A DNA stretch of 35,003 nucleotides from assembly GCA_009781045.1 (NCBI GenBank), contig WQYW01000040.1:1-35003 (forward strand), given 5' to 3'. Positions 28,329-35,003 of this stretch are shown in pieces. The notes beneath the pieces are model-generated. The model was not told the origin of the DNA and did not search any database. It saw only the letters and a list, made by a program, of their open reading frames with translations. Within the stretch, counting starts at the first letter, position 1; each line of letters opens with the position of its first letter. Made by a program: the position numbers and the translations under genes. Source of the DNA: Alphaproteobacteria bacterium (lineage in GTDB: Bacteria; Pseudomonadota; Alphaproteobacteria; Rhizobiales; Xanthobacteraceae).

Positions 28329-29483
28329 ATGATGAACCTGATCACCTCCACTGCCCAGCTCGCCGCCGCCTGCACCCAACTGGCCGCCCACCCCGCCATC
28401 ACCGTCGACACCGAGTTCCTGCGCGAAACCACCTATTACCCACGTCTCTGCCTGATCCAGATGGCCTGCAGGCAAGACGCCTACGTCATCGACGCCCTGG
28501 CTCAAGGCATTGATCTAAAGCCATTTTTTGACCTGATGAAGAATCCTGACGTGATCAAGGTGTTCCACGCCGCGCGTCAGGACATCGAGATCGTGTGGCA
28601 TCTCGCCGGCCTCATCCCGCATCCGGTCTTCGACACCCAGATCGCCGCCATGGTGCTGGGCTATGGCGACGCCATCGCCTACGACCATCTGGTCGAGAAA
28701 GTCACCGGACACCGGCTCGACAAGAGCCACCGTTTCACCGACTGGTCGCGCCGCCCGCTTACCGAAGAGCAGCTGCGCTATGCGATCTCCGATGTCACCC
28801 ATCTGCGCGACGTCTTCACGGCGCTTGACGCCCAGATGCAGAAGCTCGGCCGCTGCGACTGGGTCAAGAGCGAGATGGACATCCTGACCTCGCCGCGCAC
28901 CTACGATACCACTCCCGACCGCGCCTGGGAGCGGCTCAAGACCCGGATCCGCAAACCACGGGAACTTGCGGTTCTGATCGAGGTGGCGAGCTGGCGCGAG
29001 CAGGAAGCCCAGAGCCGCGATATCCCGCGCGGACGGGTATTGCGCGACGACGCCATCAGCGACATCGCCACCCACGCCCCGACTTCGGTGGAGAAACTGG
29101 GCCATCTGCGGTCGGTGCCCAAAGGCTTCGAGAAATCCCGATCGGCCGCCGACCTCCTCATCGCCGTCGAGCGCGGTCTGACGCGCGAATTGTCCACCCT
29201 GCCGCGAGTGGAAAAGCCGCGCAGCAATTTCGGCACCACCGCGGCCACGGTTGAACTCATGAAAGTTCTGCTGCGCATGACGGCCGAGCACAACGCGGTC
29301 GCCAGCAAGGTCATTGCCACCGTCGACGACCTCGAGCAGATCGCTGCCGACGACAATGCCGATGTGCCGGCCCTCCAGGGCTGGCGCCTCGAATTATTCG
29401 GCCAGGCGGCGCTGCGGCTCAAACACGGCCAGATCGCGCTGGCGATCGACAACGGCCGGGTCATCGCCATCCCCCGGCCCTGA
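28329..29483 (+). CDS. rnd: Ribonuclease D
   Basis: RNase D is a 3'-5' exoribonuclease that trims tRNA precursors. The 384-residue protein has the DEDDy exonuclease domain with ExoI (VDTEFLRETTYYPRLCLIQ, the D-x-E pair at about 28-30), ExoII (VFHAARQDIEIVW) and ExoIII (YAISDVTHLRDVF, Tyr then Asp), followed by one HRDC domain at about 200-285 (RPRELAVLIEVASWREQEAQSRDIPRGRVLRDDAISDIA-type region) and a second helical region. Length is normal. Two adjacent ATG codons (28329, 28332) can serve as the start and neither has a strong ribosome site. It lies divergent from aspS and converges on the aminotransferase gene. Confidence 0.95.
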   Translation: MMNLITSTAQLAAACTQLAAHPAITVDTEFLRETTYYPRLCLIQMACRQDAYVIDALAQGIDLKPFFDLMKNPDVIKVFHAARQDIEIVWHLAGLIPHPVFDTQIAAMVLGYGDAIAYDHLVEKVTGHRLDKSHRFTDWSRRPLTEEQLRYAISDVTHLRDVFTALDAQMQKLGRCDWVKSEMDILTSPRTYDTTPDRAWERLKTRIRKPRELAVLIEVASWREQEAQSRDIPRGRVLRDDAISDIATHAPTSVEKLGHLRSVPKGFEKSRSAADLLIAVERGLTRELSTLPRVEKPRSNFGTTAATVELMKVLLRMTAEHNAVASKVIATVDDLEQIAADDNADVPALQGWRLELFGQAALRLKHGQIALAIDNGRVIAIPRP

Positions 29484-29609
29484 CGGGGGACCCGAAACCG
29501 TCCCTCGCGAGCCCCATGTGGGCAGTGATCGGGGCAGGAAGGCGTGATTTGAACCCGCGGGCGGGCAAAGAGCGTCCAAAGGCCTGACCGGCACAGCGCA
29601 CGCAGTTTT

Positions 29610-31004
29610 TCAGCTCCGTGCCAGCTCAGCCGGGGCCAGCCCCACCACTGCCGCCGGCAGCGCCTCGAGCATGGATTTGAAGCCGTCGACCAGCTCATCG
29701 ATCTGGGCCTGATCGACGATCAGCGCCGGACAGATCGCCACCGCGTCCGCCATGTTGCGGGTGAGAATGCCCCTTTCAACCAGCAGACGGTTGGCGATGG
29801 TACCGATGGCACCCGGCGTCGCTGCGGCACGTCTGGTCTTTTTGTCGAGCACCAGTTCGAGAGCCGCGATCAGGCCGACGCCTCGCACCTCCCCCACCAG
29901 CGGATGGTCGGCAAAGGCCGCAAGCCGGCTCTGCATATAGGCCCCCATCCGCGCCGCATGGGCGACCAGATCGCGCTCTTCAATGATTTTGATGGTTTCC
30001 AGCGCCACTGCGGTACCGACCGGATGGCCGCCGGCGGTGAAACCATGTCCGAGCACGCCGATCCGGCTCGTTTCGTCCGCAATCGGCTCGAACATGCGCG
30101 CGTTCATCAGGATCGCCGACAGCGGGAAATAGCCCGAGGTGATCTGTTTCGACACCACCATGACGTCGGGGGTGATGGCATAGGTTTCGCAGCCGAACAT
30201 CCGCCCGGTGCGGCCGAAACCGCAGATCACTTCATCGGCAACCAGCAGGATGTCGTATTTGCGCAGGACCTCCTGGATCCTGTCCCAATAGGTCACCGGC
30301 GGCACCACCACTCCGCCGGCACCCATCACCGGTTCGCCGAAAAAGGCCGCAATGGTCTCCGGGCCCTCGCGCAGGATCAGGGCCTCCAGTTCCTCTGCAC
30401 GCCGGCTGGCAAACTCCTCCTCGCTCTCGCCCAACTCCCCCTCGCGGTAAAAATGCGGCGCGCCGGTATGGAAGTGGTTCGGCAAAGGAAGATCGAAAGA
30501 GCCGTGGTTGGCCGGCAGGCCGGTCAGGCTGGCGCTGGCAAGCGTCACGCCATGATAGGCGCGCATCCGGCTGATCACCTTCTTGCGTCGGGGCTCACCG
30601 AGCGCGTTGGAACGATAGGCGATCAGCTTGAGGATGGTGTCATTGGCTTCCGAGCCGGAATTGGTGAAGAACACCTTGCTCATCGGTGACGGCGCCAGCG
30701 ACACCAGTTTCTCGGCGAGATCAATGGAGGGCAGATGCGCCCGCGAGGTGAAGCTGTGTCCGAAGGGCAGTGTCTGCATCTGCCGGCAGGCCGCATCCAT
30801 CAGCCGCTTTTCACTGAAGCCCAGCGCCACACACCACAGGCCGGAAAGCGCCTCGAAATAACGCCGCCCCGCGGCATCATAGACATAGGGGCCCTCGCCG
30901 CGGACAATTACCAGCGGCCCGTTCTCCTGATGGGCCCGGGCATTGGTATAAGGATGGAGCTGGTAGGCGACATCGCGCCCTTCGGGCGAATTCGGCAGCA
31001 TCAT
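29610..31004 (-). CDS. Class III omega-aminotransferase (PLP-dependent)
   Basis: This 464-residue pyridoxal-phosphate enzyme should transfer amino groups from an omega-amino acid, amine or beta-alanine to a keto acid such as pyruvate. It shows the class III landmarks: FFTNSGSEANDTILK (phosphate-binding) at about 112-126, SRMRAYHGVTLASASLTG near 145-162, ILLVADEVICGFGRTGRMFG with the PLP-pairing D257, and VVSKQITSGYFPLSA with the Schiff-base lysine K286. GHGFTAGGHPVGTAVALETI follows. The sequence resembles the 'aspartate aminotransferase family protein' group, whose substrates vary. AAGGA lies 7 bases before ATG 31004. It is on the same strand as purMN but separated from purN by 80 bases and is functionally unrelated. 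The exact substrate cannot be told. Confidence 0.92.
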   Translation of the reverse strand: MMLPNSPEGRDVAYQLHPYTNARAHQENGPLVIVRGEGPYVYDAAGRRYFEALSGLWCVALGFSEKRLMDAACRQMQTLPFGHSFTSRAHLPSIDLAEKLVSLAPSPMSKVFFTNSGSEANDTILKLIAYRSNALGEPRRKKVISRMRAYHGVTLASASLTGLPANHGSFDLPLPNHFHTGAPHFYREGELGESEEEFASRRAEELEALILREGPETIAAFFGEPVMGAGGVVVPPVTYWDRIQEVLRKYDILLVADEVICGFGRTGRMFGCETYAITPDVMVVSKQITSGYFPLSAILMNARMFEPIADETSRIGVLGHGFTAGGHPVGTAVALETIKIIEERDLVAHAARMGAYMQSRLAAFADHPLVGEVRGVGLIAALELVLDKKTRRAAATPGAIGTIANRLLVERGILTRNMADAVAICPALIVDQAQIDELVDGFKSMLEALPAAVVGLAPAELARS

Positions 31005-31085
31005 GTCCGGTTCCTTGACCTGTGAAGCGATGGAGCGTGAATCGATGGACCCTGGCGCCAGCGCGCCCCTGGTCCAGACCAGGCA

Positions 31086-31676
31086 TCAGCCGCGGCCGGC
31101 AAGCCGCCCCTCGGCAAGAAGGCGCAACGCCTGCGGGTAGATCCGATGTTCGGCCTCAAGAATCCGTGCCGACAGGGTCTCGGTGGTATCGTCGTCCTTC
31201 ACCACCACCGCCTCCTGCATCACGATCGGACCGGCATCGGTCTCGGCAGTGACGAAATGGACCGTGGCCCCCGACAATTTGACGCCGGCACGCAGGGCCT
31301 GGCCGTGGGGGTCGAGTCCGGGAAAAGAGGGCAGCAGCGAAGGATGGACGTTGAGCATGCGCCCCTGCCAGGTTTGCGTGAATTGCGCAGTGAACAGGCG
31401 CATGAAGCCAGCAAGACAGATCAGCTCAATGCCATGGGCCTCAAGCCGCGCACTCAGCGCCGCCTCGAAGCCGGCACGGTCCGCTCCAAAGGGCCTGCTT
31501 TCAATCACCTCTGTGGCCACCCCATGGGCCCGGGCCTTTTCAAGCCCGCTGGCATCAGCGCGATTGGCGACCACCACAGCGATCTCGGCAGGAAAATCCG
31601 GCGTCGCGGCGGCCTCGATCAGCGCCACCATATTGGAGCCGCGCCCGGAGATCAGGACGGCGACACGGCGTTTCAT
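31086..31676 (-). CDS. purN: Phosphoribosylglycinamide formyltransferase
   Basis: PurN transfers a formyl group from 10-formyl-tetrahydrofolate to GAR, the third step of purine synthesis. The 196-residue protein begins VAVLISGRGSNMVALIEA (phosphate-binding loop) and carries the catalytic residues in GRMLNVHPSLLPSFPG (N109, H111) and AETDAGPIVMQEAV (D147), matching N106, H108 and D144 of the E. coli enzyme. GLDPHGQALRAGVKLSGATVHFV lies between them. A GAGGTG ribosome site lies about 4-5 bases before the ATG. It follows purM by 80 bases on the same strand, so the two probably form a purMN operon. Length is typical, and no defects are seen. Confidence 0.97.
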   Translation of the reverse strand: MKRRVAVLISGRGSNMVALIEAAATPDFPAEIAVVVANRADASGLEKARAHGVATEVIESRPFGADRAGFEAALSARLEAHGIELICLAGFMRLFTAQFTQTWQGRMLNVHPSLLPSFPGLDPHGQALRAGVKLSGATVHFVTAETDAGPIVMQEAVVVKDDDTTETLSARILEAEHRIYPQALRLLAEGRLAGRG

Positions 31677-31756
31677 GTTTCACCTCAGTGGATTTTAAGA
31701 AAAACCCCGAAATCCGCTGCCTGCAGCAAAGGCGAAATGCGGATCCGTCGCAAGCC

Positions 31757-32827
<1,071 letters not shown>

Positions 32828-32957
32828 GCCCGATTTCCACTGGTTTTGGGCGCCCTGTACGGTGATTCAGCGCCCCGCGCAATGGCTCGCAAGCAGGAGC
32901 ACCATGTACTATGTGTAGACAACCAGTTCACCCCCTGGAGGCCGGGAACCGCGCCCT

Positions 32958-33500
32958 GTGAGTATTCCGAATATTATCACCCTGGGCCGCATCCTGCTGG
33001 TTCCGGTCATCGTCTGGGCCATCGTCTCAAGCCAGCGCGAGGTGGCGTTTGCCCTGTTCCTGATCGCGGGCCTCAGCGACGCTGTCGATGGCTTCCTCGC
33101 CAAGCGTTTCAATATGGCCAGCAAGCTCGGCACCCTGCTCGACCCGCTGGCCGACAAGGCCCTTCTGGTCTCGATTTATATGGCGCTCGGCATCGGCGGG
33201 GAAATCCCGCGCTGGATCGTGATCCTGGTGGTATCGCGCGACATCATGATCGTCGCCGCTGTGATCGTGTCCTGGCTGTTCGACCGCCCGGTGGCCATGA
33301 GACCCTCGATGGTGTCAAAACTGAACACAGTGGCGCAGGTCACCTTCGCCGCTCTGGTGCTGGCGGCCCTTGCCTTCCATTTCCAGCTTGCGCCCTATGA
33401 TGTGATCCTGATGGCGCTGGTCACCGTCTTTACGCTTTCCTCCATGCTGTTCTATCTCATCGAATGGGTGCGCCACATGAGCACGATTGAGGCACGATGA
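32958..33500 (+). CDS. CDP-alcohol phosphatidyltransferase family protein
   Basis: This 180-residue inner-membrane enzyme should join a CDP-activated lipid (CDP-diacylglycerol) to an alcohol such as glycerol-3-phosphate. The family motif reads DAVDGFLAKRFNMASKLGTLLDPLADK, with D41, D44, G45, G58, D62 and D66 in place; lysine 49 stands where Arg is usual, next to R50. About five or six hydrophobic segments surround it. It starts with GTG at 32958 (MSIPNIITLGRILLVP), the expected family start, with GGAGG about 16 bases upstream. It could be pgsA-like or a cardiolipin/phosphatidyl-group variant; the window does not show whether another pgsA exists. It precedes hdaA, as in many alphaproteobacteria. 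Confidence 0.88.
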   Translation: MSIPNIITLGRILLVPVIVWAIVSSQREVAFALFLIAGLSDAVDGFLAKRFNMASKLGTLLDPLADKALLVSIYMALGIGGEIPRWIVILVVSRDIMIVAAVIVSWLFDRPVAMRPSMVSKLNTVAQVTFAALVLAALAFHFQLAPYDVILMALVTVFTLSSMLFYLIEWVRHMSTIEAR

Positions 33501-33602
33501 CCCCACGCTTTTTTTGCCGTCCGCAACCCCGTTGAGAGCGGCTTCTGGCAGGCGATCGGGCACCGCCGCCTGATAATAATCCGGTATGGAGCAACCCTTA
33601 AG

Positions 33603-34289
33603 GTGGCAAGCCACGTGCATCCCCGACAACTGGCCTTCGCCCTGCCCCACGCCGAGAGCCTGGGCCGGGACGATTTTCTCGAAGGCCCCGCCAATGCGGC
33701 CGGCCTCGCTCTGATCGACAGCTGGCCGGAATGGCCCCACCGCGTCATGTGGCTGGCCGGACCTGAGGGCTCCGGCAAGAGCCATCTCTGCGCCATCTGG
33801 GCCGAGCAGGCGGGCGCCCGCTCGACCAGCGCCAGTGCCCTCACCACCACCGAGGTCCCCGCGGCGCTGGCCACCGGCACGCTGGCGGTCCAGGATCTCA
33901 AGGCCGGCGATTTCGACGAACGGGCGCTGTTTCATCTCATGAACCTCGCCCGGGAAGAAAACGCTTATCTGCTCTTCACCAGCCGCCATGCCCCGGTGTC
34001 GCTTGAGATCGAATTGCGCGATTTGCGCTCGCGCCTGCGCTCGGTGCCCATGGTCAGCCTGCAGCCTCCGGACGAGCAGCTGCTGCGGGCGCTGATCGTC
34101 AAATTCTGCGCCGACCGTCAGATGAATATCGACGAAAGCGTGGTCAACTACCTCGCCACCCGCGTCGAGCGTTCACCTGCAGCCGCCCTCGAGGCGGTCA
34201 AGCTCCTCGACAGCGAGGCCTTGAGACTCGGGCGCCCCGCCACAAGGGCGCTCGCCGCCGAACTCCTGCGCCAGCCCATTTCCGACTGA
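33603..34289 (+). CDS. hdaA: DnaA-related regulatory protein HdaA
   Basis: HdaA works with the sliding clamp to promote ATP hydrolysis by DnaA and so limit replication initiation (RIDA). The 228-residue protein has the DnaA-like AAA+ fold: a short N-terminus RQLAFALPH (the QLxLxLP-type clamp-binding motif), VMWLAGPEGSGKSHL (Walker A, 53-60), a degenerate Walker B region (GTLAVQDLKAGDFDERALFHLMNLA), YLLFTSRHAP (sensor 1), and the DLRSRLRSVPMVSLQPPD arginine-finger stretch. It lacks the DNA-binding domain of DnaA, as expected. Start is uncertain between GTG 33603 and GTG 33615; the latter has AGGTGG at an 8-base spacing. It sits 102 bases after the phosphatidyltransferase, the usual alphaproteobacterial context. 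Confidence 0.92.
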   Translation: MASHVHPRQLAFALPHAESLGRDDFLEGPANAAGLALIDSWPEWPHRVMWLAGPEGSGKSHLCAIWAEQAGARSTSASALTTTEVPAALATGTLAVQDLKAGDFDERALFHLMNLAREENAYLLFTSRHAPVSLEIELRDLRSRLRSVPMVSLQPPDEQLLRALIVKFCADRQMNIDESVVNYLATRVERSPAAALEAVKLLDSEALRLGRPATRALAAELLRQPISD

Positions 34290-34735
34290 TCGGCCCGCCG
34301 ACCCCGCCCTCGCCAAGCCGGCACACGGCGCGAGGTTACCGCATCTGTTTTTTCCGAAAGCGCATCCATGAACCACCGCAACCGCGCATGGGTTTTTCCT
34401 GACCAGGACCGGCAAGCTGGAGCAACCCGGCTGTCGCCACGTGCAAACCCGCAGGCATTCAGAAACGATTTCGCTGTCGCAAAAATCCCGCAGCTGTGAA
34501 GATCAACAGACCAGCGTAAACCTGAAAGTCGTCCGCCTCGTCCAGCCTCCACAATTTCCCATACAGCCCTTTCGCATGCCCGGTTGGAGGAGGAGAGGCT
34601 TTCCTCCCATTATCCCCCACATCAAGGGACGACCGTTTCACAACCCGCGCGGGTGTGCGTGAGCACACCCGGTCGACCCAACCAGGTCAACCGACAGGAA
34701 AATACGGGATCGATACTCCGGACAAACTCCCACGC
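34290..34735. other. Convergent intergenic region
   Basis: About 445 bases between hdaA (+) and the ImmA/IrrE gene (-). It contains a perfect hairpin at 34650-34671. No gene is supported. Confidence 0.4.
34650..34671. terminator. 9-bp perfect hairpin between convergent genes
   Basis: CGGGTGTGC and GCACACCCG pair perfectly around a GTGA loop, 64 bases past the stop of the ImmA/IrrE gene. No T-run follows on either strand, so it may be an atypical terminator for either converging transcript. Confidence 0.45.
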
Positions 34736-35003
34736 TTAAACGGGCTCCAGCCCCAGGCTTTTGGCTCTGAGCTGAACCGCCTGAACACTGACAGCAAATA
34801 CGACAGCAGCACCTCTGGCGCTCCGCCTATTAAACGTACTCGTAAAGATCTCGCGAGGCATCAGGAATGCCGCCGCAAACCAGTTCACCTCCCACTCGGC
34901 CCGCTGCTGGTCGACGTCGTCTTCATCAACCCACCTTCTTGCAACCATTCTGGCGTTGGGGGTCTGCCTCTTCACCGCTGGGTAGTGCAGAAAGAGATGG
35001 CCA
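34736..35003 (-). CDS. ImmA/IrrE-family metallopeptidase, C-terminal part, cut by the window edge
   Basis: The frame runs off the right edge, so this is the C-terminal 88 residues. It enters with GHLFLHYPAV, the second half of the HExGH zinc-binding motif (the first His-Glu pair would lie just outside). It continues through AEWEVNWFAAAFLMPREIF, the family's EwEAnwFAaafLMP signature with its third zinc ligand region, and ends VSVQAVQLRAKSLGLEPV. ImmA/IrrE (COG2856) peptidases typically cleave a partner repressor next to them, as in phage-like elements, toxin-antitoxin-like modules or IrrE-type stress responses. The partner, usually a helix-turn-helix gene immediately upstream, would be outside the window. 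GTG at 34975 is internal and is not the true start. Confidence 0.85.
   Translation of the reverse strand, partial: GHLFLHYPAVKRQTPNARMVARRWVDEDDVDQQRAEWEVNWFAAAFLMPREIFTSTFNRRSARGAAVVFAVSVQAVQLRAKSLGLEPV

Noticed and set aside
29465..29500. CCCCC/GGGGG hairpin over the rnd stop
   Set aside because: A five-base homopolymer stem is expected by chance in GC-rich DNA and has no T-run.
29530..29570. tRNA 3'-end-like sequence (GCGGGTTCAAATC on the minus strand) after rnd
   Set aside because: Only a T-arm-like piece with a mismatch is seen; no matching 5' half or anticodon arm is present, so neither a tRNA nor a defensible att site can be called.
34440..34520. Possible cobalamin riboswitch fragment (CCCGCAGCTGTGAA)
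   Set aside because: Only a short match to the CCCGCAACTGT element; the B12 box and the rest of the conserved core are absent, and no cobalamin gene follows.

Overview
The window is GC-rich chromosomal DNA from an alphaproteobacterium. The evidence is: an Omp25/Omp31/RopB-type small porin with the characteristic signal-peptide and barrel motifs; a UvrA with alphaproteobacterial features (CPVSGF in the first zinc module, GVSGGGKS in the second Walker A); an HdaA-type DnaA homologue next to a CDP-alcohol phosphatidyltransferase and purMN; a DUF3597 protein; and a GTTC-N7-GTTC LexA box, the alphaproteobacterial form. I cannot name the genus. Most of the content is ordinary housekeeping. No mobile element, CRISPR array, rRNA or complete tRNA is visible.

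Layout. 1-1.4 kb: a short membrane protein and a YiaF-like DUF3053 lipoprotein. 1.8-7.0 kb: the DNA repair block, ssb (-) and uvrA (+), with an Omp31-like porin gene between them and a LexA box upstream of ssb. 7.4-8.6 kb: kptA (RNA 2'-phosphotransferase) and a DUF3597 gene, both on the minus strand. 8.9-9.7 kb: what looks like the remains of a VapBC-type toxin-antitoxin pair. 10.1-12.4 kb: an MltB-type lytic transglycosylase and a DUF488 gene, separated by 800 bp that holds an orphan LacI-type palindrome. 13.0-15.4 kb: a membrane PAS-GGDEF-EAL protein. 16.1-18.1 kb: a polysaccharide deacetylase, a dihydrofolate-reductase-like protein and a DoxX protein. 18.4-20.7 kb: maeB, broken by a one-base frameshift. 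20.9-23.0 kb: a large exported protein of unknown function. 23.8-25.4 kb: an MBL-fold hydrolase and a saccharopine-dehydrogenase-like pseudogene. 25.9-29.5 kb: aspS and rnd, divergent. 29.6-34.3 kb: an omega-aminotransferase, then purMN (-) divergent from a CDP-alcohol phosphatidyltransferase and hdaA (+). The right edge cuts an ImmA/IrrE peptidase gene.

How the genes fit together: ssb and uvrA belong to DNA repair, with an SOS signal at ssb. purM and purN form a purine operon (steps 5 and 3). HdaA controls replication initiation. aspS and rnd serve translation and RNA maturation. The deacetylase, the lytic transglycosylase and the porin are envelope genes.

The most notable property of the window is erosion. 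Recognisable genes cover only about 70 percent of it. Many gaps are 400-900 bp long. One conserved metabolic gene is frameshifted, three more loci look like decayed genes, and several perfect short duplications of 12-16 bp are present. I found no convincing new multi-gene system. The best leads are the maeB frameshift, the decayed toxin-antitoxin locus, the nonsense-interrupted dehydrogenase and the orphan operator palindrome.
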